From Hemicordylus capensis (taxonomy: Eukaryota > Chordata > Lepidosauria > Squamata > Cordylidae), in assembly GCF_027244095.1 (NCBI RefSeq), contig NC_069659.1:26134501-26198500 (forward strand): a stretch of DNA of 64,000 nt, written 5' to 3'. The notes beneath the pieces were generated by a model, which was not told the origin of the DNA, did not search any database, and saw only the letters and a program-made list of their open reading frames with translations. The position numbers and the translations under genes are program-made. Positions 53,700-64,000 of the stretch are shown piece by piece (positions within the stretch are counted from its first letter, which is position 1; each line of letters opens with the position of its first letter).

Positions 53700-54960
53700 T
53701 TCAAGAAACCCTGGTTGGGACTTCCTTTTAAACCTGACTCTGGGTATCGCCAACCAGCCACGGGTTTCCTTCCCAGCACTCTAATGGCGTTGCCCTGCTG
53801 CTGTTGCCATCTTGAAGGGATGTGCTTATGAACATACATTATTGTCACTTCATTTTCAGAGAGCAAAGCACTCAGTGCCCATCTTGCCGTCCTGTCCCTC
53901 TTCTCTTCTGATTGCTAGGAGGGGGAAGCAAGGGACAGAGTAGGGAGAGGGAATGCCCTTGTTTGACTTTGCCATTTGAAAGGTGGACAAGCTTGGGAAG
54001 GAACGTGATGATGTCCCTTTTTGCAAGGCAACTTCTTTATTGGATCAGAGACAGGGGGAGGGGCAGGTCGAGAGCACGGAAAGGTGGCCAGCAAAGGTGC
54101 TCTAACCCCCGGACCTTGGGGCCCCGGTCCGTGGCCTTCAAGGTCTGGGAGGGCCTCTAAATGGCCGGGGGCCTCCTACAATCACCCTACGCCTGCCTGC
54201 CGTGCCATGGCTAACCTACATGCCATTTGTTTTTAAAAAAACAAAGCTGCCATGTGGCTGAAGGGTGGCTGCAGGGAGGGGCTAGCCAAGTAGTCAACCT
54301 CCTCCCCCCCTCTGGTGGCAGCGATGGGGGGAGAGACTGCTGCCCAGTGGCTGCTGTGAACTGCGAGGAGTGCCTTGCAGTTCACAGCAGCCACTGGGCA
54401 GAGAGGACGCGCCCACCAGCTGCTCCCCCCATTGCCATTGCCACTGCCACCGCTGGCGGGAGGGAGGAGGAGGTCAACTACTGCCCCCCCCCGGAGGCAC
54501 CCCTCGACTGTGTGGCGGCTTTGGTTTTTTTTTTACAAAACTGGCACGTAGGTTAGCTGCAACAGGAGCCCCACAAAAGTAGGTTTGGGGGGTCTCACGG
54601 TGTGTGTGGGGGTGTCTCACAGAAAGGCTGGTCCAGGTGACAAAGTCATCTAGGTGCTCCCCTGGTGGCCAGCCAGAAGTGCCAAAGGCATGGGATGGGA
54701 GCAATCCCAGGTGGGTCTGTGCCGCTGTCTCGATGATTGCAGCTCCAGAAAGAGAACAAATCCATGGTTATGGCACCATCTGTGTTTGGATGTAACACTG
54801 CTTCCAGAAAGCCTCAGATGATGGCAGCAAAACTCACTATGAACCAAAGGTTCAAGTTGGAGTTTGGCAAGGCAAACCACAGGTTGCTTTTGCTGTGAAT
54901 CCATGGTTGCACGCACTTAGATGTAATGGAGTTCCAACTTCTGCCCTGATTACTTCCGTT
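53700..54960. repeat. Dispersed repeat of unknown family, copy 2
   Basis: Collinear with 12130-12800 except for a GC-rich insertion at about 54030-54610, which has no recognisable coding content. Confidence 0.5.
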
Positions 54961-56500
54961 TTCATGTTATTTGTGAATGTGTCCATTTTTATAAATGGTT
55001 TGGTTCCTGAACCAAATCTGGATACCTTCAGGACCTTTTTGAGGGTAATTGCCCCAGGATCAGGGAACTGCTCCAAGTCTCACACATGCTGTGTGTGTGG
55101 GGCAGGGGTTGGATCCAAAATATGGCTCACTATTTGAAATGAGCATATTGATTATTTTCATTCAAGGCAATAAAACTGATCAGTTAAATATAACCACTGA
55201 ATCAAGTTATTTCAGCCTTTTGGATTATTACATTGATACAGGATGCTGTGGTTTACATACTGCACAATTCTACACACTCAGTGGAACATCATTTTTGTGC
55301 ACTGGCTCACGAGCACTGTTGTGCACATACAAAAATGGAGTTGCACCACACTGTCACACAACTCCATTTGTGTGCTTGTTGCACTTGTGTAAACATTACG
55401 TTACTTTCTGCCATGTGCACAATGCTGTGCAGTATGCCAGCTAGAGAGAAGAAAGTGGGAGGCTCAAATGAACGTTCTACCTCTGGACCTCTCAAAGTCT
55501 TAAAAAGGCCCAATTTCTTTCTGATGCTCTCAAAGTTGGTGATGCGTCAGTCACAGATGTGCAGACAGGCTGCAGGGAAGTTGATGGAGGAGAATGGGAA
55601 GTGGCACACTCTTGTCACGCACTCTCTTCCTGGTCCTTTCCCCCTTTTCTGTGGGAGGAAGGGAGGCAGTTTGGTAGTTCAACTTCATCTCCTTCTCCTG
55701 GGCAAAGCTTAGCCAGAGAAAGAGGAGGGTGGGCAGGAAGCACCATGTGGGCTGGGAACAGGCCAAGTTCATTCCCTCTAACCATCACAGCACAGCATCT
55801 GAGTCTGGAGCAGCAGCAAAAGTGGTAGGTGGAACTTCTTGGATGGGTGAGTCAGCCAATCCTTCTGCAACCTCAGATGCAGCAGCCGCCTCCACCAGGA
55901 CTGCTGGTTTTTATGGCAATTAAGGCTGTACATGAACCAAGATTTGTGCACTGGTTCGGTGCCACGGGGAGGGCGAGTGAGATCTTTAAGTAAAAGGAGA
56001 GCAGGTCCTAACGTGCTCTGCACTGCCACATGCAGCTTCCTGCTGCTACAGCGCTTGTCTTACGTACCCCCATGTGGTGCCAGCATGCACATGATGTCCA
56101 CGCACCAGCACACATATGACGTTTCCTCTTCTGAAGTCCAACACATCAGCACAATTCTACACACTCAATGGAACATCATGTTTGTGTGCTTGCACAACTT
56201 CATTCTCTCTCATACACACATGTATCCCTTTACTCTCCCCCAATGAAGCTAAATGTCTGTTAAAGGGGGAACGTTAAGTGCTGGACATAGGGGCATCTGT
56301 ATTGGACTTCCTTGGCAGAGCTCCACTCGCATATCATTGTCATATCTCAAATCAAAGACAGTGTAAAAACTAGTTCCCAGCCTTGACTAGGAGAAAAACA
56401 ATTCCATTCAGTCACTAAGTTACTACAGTTCTTTTTGGATTCTCAGAGGAGACCCCAATTCTAAAAAGGGGTTGCCAGCTTGTTTATATCATACTCACCT
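54960..56500. other. Mostly unassigned sequence
   Basis: Contains a short direct repeat (CACAATTCTACACACTCA at 55263-55280 and 56150-56167) and part of a hAT-like GGTTCGGTGCC block near 55930-56080. Overlapping open frames have no motif. Confidence 0.4.
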
Positions 56501-56511
56501 TGCATGGGCAG

Positions 56512-57010
56512 AGAGCTGGTCTTGTGGTAAAGAAAGGGAAAGGTTGTGCCGTCAGGTCTGTGCCGACTCCTGGTGATCACAGTCATGTGGTTTTCTTGGT
56601 AGAATACAGGAATGGTTTACCATTGCCTTTTCCTGTGCCATATGAGATGATGCCTTTCAGCACCTTCCTATATCACTGCTGCCCAATATAGGTGTTTCCC
56701 ATAGTCTAGGAAACACACCAGTGGGGATTTGAAACAACAGCCTCCTGCTCAATAGGCACGATGCCTCCCCGCTGCACCATTAGGTGGCATTGGCCTTGTG
56801 GTAGCAAGCATGACTTGACCCCTTTGCTAAGTAGGGTCCACCCTGGTATTTGAGTGGGAATTGTGAACACTATAAGATATTCCTCATAGGGGATGGGGCT
56901 GCTCTGGGAAGAGCATCTGCATGCTTGCATGCAGAAGGTTCCAAGTTCCCTCCCTGGCATCTCCAAGATTCAGCAGAGAGAGACTCCTGCCTGCAACCTT
57001 GGAGAAGGTG
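56512..57010 (+). repeat. 5S-derived SINE interrupted by a Sauria SINE
   Basis: GAGCTGGTCTTGTGGTA, a minus-strand Sauria SINE (56530-56787), then CCTTGTGGTAGCAAGCATGA and the rest of the 5S SINE. The duplicated CTTGTGGTA is the target duplication. The same junction is seen at 36321. Confidence 0.82.
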
Positions 57011-57309
57011 GTGGCGGCAAATGGAGCTGGCAAGCGGGGAGAAAGGAGGCAGCAATAGGTGTCAAAGGTGGGGAGCATCTTCAAACCTTGCCCCAAAGTT
57101 GCCTCCAGCCTCAAAGTGATGCACATACAATTAAAACGCCAAAATAAACAGGCTTCTGGTTGCGGCTCCTGGTGGTTCTTAAAGGTGTAGCAAGTCCAAT
57201 GTACATAAGCCTCCGGAAAATGGCCACCAGGAAGAAATCGGCAGCTGATGTGGGGGCGGGATTCTCCTCTCCTCCACCGAAGAGCCACAGATTTAAAAGA
57301 GCTAACGGA

Positions 57310-57600
57310 GCAAAGAGGCACCTTTTCAAGTGGTGATTCTCTTTATATTTAGCAAGGGGAGAGCAACTGGCCCGATCCACCCTCAGCACAGCATCCCTCC
57401 CGTGGCTGTTGCTGGTGTCTACCTTATGTTTATGTTTTAAGATGGTGAACCCTTTGGGGAACGGGAGGCATCTTATTTATTTGTTGTTTCTTTTTCTATG
57501 TAAACCACTTTCAAAACTTGGTTTAAAAAGCGGTATATAAATATGCTTAGTAGTAGTAGTAGTAGTAGCAGCAGCAGCAGTAGTTATAGTAGTAGTAGTA
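57310..57600 (+). repeat. L2-tailed SINE with trinucleotide run
   Basis: AGGCACCTTTTCAAGTGGTG through GTAAACCACTTTCAAAAC, then a (TAG)n/(CAG)n run. Confidence 0.75.
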
Positions 57601-57964
57601 ATAGTGGGCGGCCTCTGCCTTCCATCTGTTCTTCTTTGCAGCAGCTCCTAATGTCAGCAAGCCCTGATGGGGCAAGATGGCAACAGTCCTGATCCCCACC
57701 CAGATGTTTTAGCTGCTGCTCTGAGAGACCTGATGGCAAGTGTGGAGAGTGTAATTGTAGGTCCCTGTTTGATAAACAACCTACTACTCATTGATTAGAA
57801 GGAAAGGTCATGCATTCCTTTTTTTCATTCACTCTGATCCAACTAGGGAGGGATCGCATGCATGAGGGAAGCTGGATCTGGTACAGCACAAACAGGAACT
57901 GCATTCAAAATTCTTCCCTCCCTTTCAGATGCTGGAGCTCCATGTGAAAAGTGCAGCTAGAAAG

Positions 57965-58190
57965 TTATTATTATTATTATTATTATTACATTTATATCCC
58001 GCTCTTCCTCCAAGGAGCCCAGAGCGGTGTACTACATACTTGAGTTTATCTTTCACAACAACCCTGTGAAGAAGGTTAGGCTGAGAGAGAAGTGACTGGC
58101 CCAGAGTCACCCAGCTAGTATCATGGCTGAATGGAGATTTGAACTCGGGTCTTCCCGGTCCTAGTCCGGCACTCTAACCTCTGCACCAAG
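57965..58190 (-). repeat. CORE/MIR-like tRNA-derived SINE and (ATT)n
   Basis: GCTCTTCCTCCAAGGAGCCC, CCAGAGTCACCCAGCTAG, TCCGGCACTCTAACC; (ATT)n at the 3' end of the element. Confidence 0.82.
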
Positions 58191-58246
58191 CGATAGATTC
58201 TAACTTGAATGAGAATTTCTGTATGATGGTGAATTACTGGTATTGT

Positions 58247-58375
58247 ACACCAGGGGTTCCCAACTGATCCCCAGATATTGCTGGACTACAACATCTATCA
58301 TCCACAGCCAGCTCAGGAAGTTGGGGATTGTAGTTTGACCAGATCTGGTGACTCAAGGTTGGGAACCACTTCTAC
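58247..58375. repeat. Palindromic hAT-like MITE
   Basis: CAGGGGTTCCCAACT and AGGTTGGGAACCACT ends; the GGACTACAACATCTATCATC arm pairs with GGGGATTGTAGTTTGACC. Confidence 0.6.
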
Positions 58376-60341
58376 ACACTGTTAAAAAAAATTTTTTTTA
58401 ATGTATGGATCAGTTTATTCTAGTGTTGAAATCAAGTAGATTTCAAGCATAGTGAAAGGGCATGTGAGCATTTTCTAAAAAATGGAATTCAATGTTTAGC
58501 ACCACCACAAAAGGCAGTAGTTGTTTATATCCTTCTGTGTTTCAGTTCCTATATTTTGGTAATTATCTAGAAATTGCTAATTCTGTTGATGAGCTGTTGC
58601 GAAATGGGCAGAGAGACAAGCTGGTTTTAGCTCCCTCTTCCTGCTGAGCAGCTGAGCAGTGGAGCAATGAAATTAACCAAACAGAAGCCCCAGAACGAGG
58701 CTCCACAATGAAAATATTTGCCATGCATACCCCTGCCCCCTGCTCAGAGGCTTCTATCGTTAAAGACTTCGTAGAAGGGCAGGTTCTGCTGGGAACTGTT
58801 TTTAATATCGCTATGAGAAAGGAAGAGGGAAAGAAGAGAAAAATGACAGCTGGTGAAATTCTTCCTGTCAGGAAGCATACGGAACAGGGCTTTCTAGTTA
58901 CAAATATGAATACGATGAATATTTATATACTACTTTTCAACACAAGTTTCCAAAGTGGTTTACAAATAAATAAATAAATAAATAAATAATGGTTTCCTGT
59001 CCTCCAAAGGGCTCGGAATCCCTACTTTTTGTTACAGCTTCCCAAGGGAGAACCAGCAGTTCGCATCAATTGCTAGGTTTCATCAGAGAACTTTATTTTT
59101 TCAGTCTTTTCTTTTATTTTTGACAGGTCTGCTGTTTTTTAATTGGCACTATCCTTTAACAATCACTTATTTTGCCCAGTATAGGAGTTTCCCATAGTCT
59201 AGGAAACACACCAGCAAGCCTCCTGCTCAATAGGAAGGTTGCTTCCCCGCTGCACCATTAGGTGCCATTGGCCTTGTGGTAGCAAGCATGACTTGACCTC
59301 ATTGCTATGCAGGGTCCACCCTGGTATTTGAATGGGAACTGTGAACACTATAAGATATTCCCCATAGGGGATGGGGCTGCTCTGGGAAGAGCATCTGCAT
59401 GCTTGCATGCAGAAGGTTCCAAGTTCCCTCCCTGGCATCTCCAAGATTCGGCAGAGAGAGACTCCTGCTTGTAACCTTGGAGAAGCTGCTGCCTGTCTGT
59501 GTAGACAATACTGAGCTAGATGGACCAATGGTCTTCTTCAGTAGAAAGCAGCTTCCTATATTCCTATGTTCTCCTGCCATGTTGCCCAGCATGGCAGCAG
59601 AGCCCTACCCCACTGGAGCATGGCAATCCTGGGCAAAGGCAGGCAGTGGTGGTGATGGTGGGGGGAGGCAGGAGGCAGCAATAGGTGGCAAAGGCGGGGA
59701 GCATCTTCAAACCTTGCCCCAAAGTTGCCTCCAGCCTCAAAGTGATGCACATACAATTAAAACGACAAAATAAACAGGCTTCTGGTTGCGGCTCCTGGTG
59801 GTTCTTAAAGGTGTAGCAAGTCCAATGTACATAAGCCTCCGGAAAATGGCCACCAGGAAGAAATTGGCAGCAGATGTGGGGGCGGGATTCTCCTCTCCTC
59901 CACCGATGAGCCACAGATTTAAAAGAGCTAATTTGCTGGTCAATGACTGAATAAACTTTTAACTTTAAAAGAGCTAACGGAGCAAAAAGGCACCTTTTCA
60001 AATGGTAAATTTTTAAAAAAATGTATTGGTCAGTTTATTCTAGTGTTGAAATCAAGTAGATTTCAAGCATAGTGAAAGGGCATGTGAGCATTTTCTAAAA
60101 AATGGAATTCAATGTTTAGCACCACCATAAAAGGCAGTGGTTGTTTATATCCTTCTGTGTTTCAGTTCCTATATTTTGGTAATTATCTAGAAATTGCTAA
60201 TTCTGTTGATGACCGGTTGGGAAATGGGCTAAGAAACTGCTAAGTTTCATCAGAGGACTTTATTTTTACAGTGTTTTATTTTCTTTTTTGACAGGTCTGC
60301 TGTTTTTTAATTGGCACTATCCTTTAACAATCACTTATTTT

Positions 60342-61540
60342 ATGGTTACTCTTAATTGATTGTTGCTTTCAGTATGTTTTTACTTTTGAATATACCTTGT
60401 TAAATTGGTGATTTTACATCTGAATTTTTTGCAAGTCACCTGGAATGTTTTATAGAAAACACGATGGTTCAATACAGTAAAATAAGGAGATGCAGAAACA
60501 CCTTGCACGCCATCTTGCCCTGAAATTTAATATCAAGAATATCATTGTAAAATATCAACTCTACGTGGTCTGTTTGTTTGAAGTTGAGTAACTGTACTTA
60601 CCTTTTGACCACAAACCAGGAAAAAGCAGTAGTCTTTTGTCCACTTAAATCTGCCTTGATGCTTCATAAAAGAACCCAGTTCATTTTATGATCATCACAA
60701 GCCTCTCCCCAAATCCTTGCAACATATCTCATTCCTTCGTTTTGACTTCATCATTCTTACTGTAAGCTAAACATAATGGGGAAAGCACTGATGAGCAAAA
60801 CCAAAGACCTAAAACCTTTACTTAACAATATGGGGCATCATCCATCCTAATAGAAGCCCTGGGCATCCAACTATAGAGCAAAGCCCTATGGATGGGGGAT
60901 GCCCGGGGGCGGGGGTGGGGCGCAGATCACAGGGGTGAGCTCCATCTCTAGCCTCTTTGTATACATAGTTTCTTACAAACAAAGTCCATGTCTGTGCAAA
61001 CTGTATACATGTAGGGAAGAATTAGCGAAACATAGCTTGACAGAGCTCGCAGATGAAATCTGGAGGCCACTGATTAAGGTATGTATATAGATATAGATAT
61101 AGATTATACTGTAGATATAGATATAGATATAGAGTAAAGGTTTATTTAAAGACGTTACACACTTAGATAGAAAGCCTGAACCCTGTACTAGCTACCTCTT
61201 TATGCAAGGAAGAAGATGGGAGGGAGAGTGAGAGAGAGAGAGAGAGAGCGCACAGAGAAGGAAGTGTCCTAAGGATATCAATCTATCAATCAGAAGAGAC
61301 TTAGAGCATAGTGAGAATTTGTTTATTGTTAAATTTTTATACTTATATCAACTTTCATTAAAAATAATCTCAAGGTGTTTCACAAAACATTCAACATAAT
61401 ATAAGACTATAAAAATTGCACAATAAAAGAATGGCTGTCTTTGCAAAGCGAGAATGCTCGTCTCTGCATGGTGCCAGGGTATTCATGTGCAGAGTATTTA
61501 GCTTTGGCCAAAGCTTCATACTGGCCCAATAAACAATTTA
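60342..61540. other. Unassigned sequence with microsatellites
   Basis: (TAGATA)n at 61082-61133 and (GA)n at 61228-61250; no gene recognised. Confidence 0.5.
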
Positions 61541-61619
61541 TTTATTTATTATTCATTCGTTTGTTTGTTTGTCATTCATTCATTTGTTCATTTTCATTTC
61601 ATTTCACTTCATTTTTTAA

Positions 61620-62467
61620 ATCTCCCATTCTAGAAGGGCTCAGGGTGGTTAACACAAAATAAATTAAAATACAGTCATGCCTTTCCAGCCGTGAGGGTTC
61701 CATTCCAGGAAAACTTCACAGTTGGCAAATTTGCAGTTGGCAAGGTATTAAAGTCAATGGGACATTACGGGGGGGGGGGGGTTGTGGGGGGAGGTTCTAG
61801 GGGAATCGTGGTTGTGAAAAGACTACAAAGTACAGTTAAAAATAGAAAAATTTATTCCTGAACCCCTGAAAATCACCCCTGAGCCCTCAAAATCACCCTG
61901 AACCCTGGAAATCACCCCTGACCCCCAGAAATTACAATCCCCCCAATTACCAAAAAATTTCACCAAACCGTGGATACTCAGGTCATAGTTGGTGAGAAAT
62001 GTCACAATTTCCCATTTGTGGATACTTAAAACCATGATTGGAAAACCTGCGGTTGGTGAGGGATAACTGTAATGTAACATTTAATTGTTTTAAGCATAAC
62101 CATAACATTAAAACAGTTATAATTAACATAAAACTCATTTTAAAAACTATTTAAAACCAATTAAATGTTAAAAGCCAGGTCGAAAGGATGGATCTTTAGG
62201 GCTCTTTTGAAGGCCTTCCAAGATACTAAGCCTCTTATACTCATGAGGAACATGTTCCACAACCTAGGGGCAACAACTGAGAAAGCCCGGTCCCTGGGTG
62301 CCACCAGATGAACTGGTGGCACCTGAAGACAGAACTATCCTGATGATCTTAATGAGCGGTGGGGATCTTGCAGGGAAAGGCATTCTCTCAGTAGACCTGG
62401 GCCTAAGCCATTAAGGGCTTTAAAGGTGATAACCAGCACTTTGTATTTCACCTGGAAACATACTGGG
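61620..62467 (-). repeat. L2-type LINE 3' untranslated region split by a MITE
   Basis: AGGGCTCAGGGTGGTTAACA to 61671 and again from 62072 to ACATACTGGG. Same module as 2310-2690. Confidence 0.65.
61672..62069. mobile_element. Tc1/mariner-type (Tigger-like) MITE
   Basis: CAGTCATGCCTTTCC start and GGTTGGTGAGGGATAACTG end, TA at 61670-61671 and 62070-62071. Same family as 19081-19492. Confidence 0.8.
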
Positions 62468-62519
62468 ATTAGTCAGGGAGCTGCACTTAGGGTTGATGGG
62501 GGACACCACTGGCCCCAGT

Positions 62520-62724
62520 TAGACATAGTATACCTAGACTTCCAAAAAGCTTTCGACAAAGTTCCTCATCAAAGACTCTTGAGAAAACTTAGCAGTCATG
62601 GGATAAGGGGACAAGTACATGTGTGGATTGCTAACTGGTTGAAGGACAGGAAACAGAGCAGGGGCGTAGCAAGATTGGAGTGGGCCCAGAGACAAGATTT
62701 TAAAATGCCCCCCCCATGAAGTAA

Positions 62725-62775
<51 letters not shown>

Positions 62776-62836
62776 TGTGCCACAATAGAACATAATCCTT
62801 AATTATTTTTTAAAGGTTTTGTAAATTGTGGACGAT

Positions 62837-62874
<38 letters not shown>

Positions 62875-63460
62875 ATTATTTATTATTATTTATTTATTCG
62901 ATTTCTATACCACCCCTTCATCAGTGTAAACTGTGGTGGTTTACATAGTTAAATAATAAAGAAATAAGATGGATCCCTGTCCCCAAAGAGCTCACAATCT
63001 AAAAAGAAACATAAGATAGACACCAGCAACAGTCACTGGAGGTACTGTGCTGGGGGTGGATAAGGCCAGTTACTCTCCCCCTGCTAAATAAAGAGAATCA
63101 CCACATTAAAAGGTGCCTCTTTGTCAAGTTAGCAGGGGTAGACGATGCAAGTCATTTAACAGTGCTAGAGAAAGTCATGCTGTTCTGGTAGCTCCAGCTC
63201 TTAACACTCACATCAATTTCGGAGGATGAATACAACTGAAGGAAGCCCGGCTGGGTGTGCGGCTGGGGGAGTTAGTCATGTGACTTGCCTCTGGGGGCCC
63301 CCAAGGCAGTGGGCCCCCAGACAACTGAGCTCCCCTTGCCCTATTATAGTTACATCCCTGAAACAGAGGGTAGGTATAAATGGAGAGTTTTCACAATGGA
63401 GGGAAGTAAGAAGTGGGTCCCCCAGGGATCTATACTGGGACTGGTGCCTTTTAATTTATC
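62520..63460 (+). mobile_element. CR1 LINE RT fragment split by a hAT element
   Basis: YLDFQKAFDKVPHQRLLRKL and IANWLKDRKQS run up to 62658 and resume after the insertion (63361 onward) with QRVGINGEFSQWREVRSGSP. Reverse transcriptase palm region. Confidence 0.82.
62659..63360. mobile_element. Non-autonomous hAT element carrying a SINE and microsatellites
   Basis: CAGGGGCGTAGC start and GTTACATCCCTG end with a perfect 8-bp duplication AAACAGAG at 62651-62658 and 63361-63368. Inside are (CA)n at 62731-62773, (TTG)n at 62836-62873 and an L2-tailed SINE (62885-63140, minus). Confidence 0.9.
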
Positions 63461-63463
63461 CTC

Positions 63464-63670
63464 TCTAATAAAAGGCTTGGTGTCCGTCCGTGGATGTCAC
63501 ACACAAAGGGGGCATGGCCTGGTCTGCCAAGAGCCCGAGCGAACTCTCAGCTTGTTATTTCAGGCAGTGCCGACTGCCCAATAGGACATTTTCCCCTTTC
63601 TCTCTTTCTCCAGAAAGGGAGAGATTCTTACATCACAGTTATATTTGTGGGGAGTTATTGAGGGGATATA
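63464..63670. repeat. Possible Helitron-like terminus
   Basis: TCTCTAATAAAAGGCTTGGT followed by GTCCGTCCGTGG interrupts CR1 sequence. Helitron 5' ends start with TC and often read TCTCTAATAAAA-like. The 3' hairpin and CTRR end were not found. Confidence 0.3.
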
Positions 63671-64000
63671 GCTAATGTAACTCTGCTTTTAAAAAAGGAT
63701 CGTGAGGAAGCCTGGAAATGACAAGATGGGTAGCTTAATGTATGCTCCAAGTAGATTGATGGAAAGCATAATTAAAGATAAAATTATTAAGCATATAGAA
63801 GAAGAAGCCTTGCTGAAGGAGAATCACCATCAGTTCTGCAAAGGTAATTCCAGCTTCATCAACCTTTTAATTATTTGATTTGAGAGTACTGGCAGGCGTA
63901 AGGATACTGGTGGTCTTGTTCACACTCTATGCATGGACTTTCAAGAAGCTTTTGATAAAGTCCCACACCAAGGAATCTTGAGTAAACCTCGCAGTTATGG
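63671..64000 (+). mobile_element. CR1 LINE RT fragment, runs off the window
   Basis: Degraded homologue of the NVTLIFKKGSRGDPGNYR to KIVKHIEEQALL region of the CR1 at 15.8 kb, followed by the FQEAFDKVPHQ-type block near 63945. Many stops. Confidence 0.7.

Larger units (their letters stand above)
56681..60341. repeat. Tandem segmental duplication (two units)
   Basis: Unit 1 is 56681-59173, unit 2 is 59174-60341. Three long blocks recur in the same order: 56681-57340 with 59174-60005; 58388-58610 with 60008-60230; and 59081-59173 with 60250-60341. Unit 2 lacks about 1.0 kb and 0.45 kb present in unit 1. Confidence 0.85.

Overview
The window is vertebrate nuclear DNA, almost certainly from a squamate reptile and most likely a lizard. 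The evidence is the repeat fauna: tRNA-derived SINEs with a Bov-B-type tail (Sauria SINEs), 5S-rRNA-derived SINEs with a CR1-like tail, CORE/MIR-like SINEs, CR1 and L2 LINEs, an R4/Dong-type LINE fragment, many small hAT elements with 8-bp target duplications, and Tc1/mariner relics. Microsatellites are common. There are no bacterial features, operons, CRISPR arrays or credible RNA genes.

The real genes are two complete, multi-exon matrix metalloproteinase (MMP) genes in tandem on the minus strand. The downstream gene, called A here (27,645-39,742), has six coding exons and encodes 259 residues. The upstream gene, B (47,359-53,398), has six coding exons and encodes 251 residues. Both have a signal peptide, a prodomain with the PRCGVPD cysteine switch, a catalytic domain with HExxHxxGxxH and a Met-turn, and then stop three or four residues after the LYG that ends the catalytic domain. 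They therefore have no hemopexin domain, as in matrilysin (MMP7). Exons 3, 4 and 5 are exactly the same size in both genes (146, 126 and 162 nt), with the same intron phases. Each gene has a TATA box and an AP-1 site (TGAGTCA) in the arrangement typical of inducible MMP promoters. No hemopexin-coding exon was seen downstream of either gene.

Layout: 1-27.6 kb lies downstream of gene A and is repeats apart from one unidentified exon-like segment at 13,511-13,651. It includes a 1.4-kb hAT element, a solo LTR inside a SINE, a CR1 LINE carrying a hairpin-rich insertion, an L2 endonuclease fragment and an R4-type fragment. 27.6-39.9 kb is gene A, whose introns hold a Tc1 element, several hAT elements and a three-level nested SINE/SINE/hAT insertion. 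40-47 kb is a repeat-filled intergenic region. 47.3-53.5 kb is gene B. 53.5-64 kb is repeats again, with a tandem segmental duplication at 56.7-60.3 kb and a CR1 split by a 702-bp hAT element.

From family knowledge, the two enzymes should be secreted zinc proteases made as inactive zymogens and induced by AP-1 signalling. The most notable points are the lineage-specific-looking matrilysin pair, the altered activation site in gene B, and a 235-bp inverted repeat that brackets the zinc-site exon of gene A.
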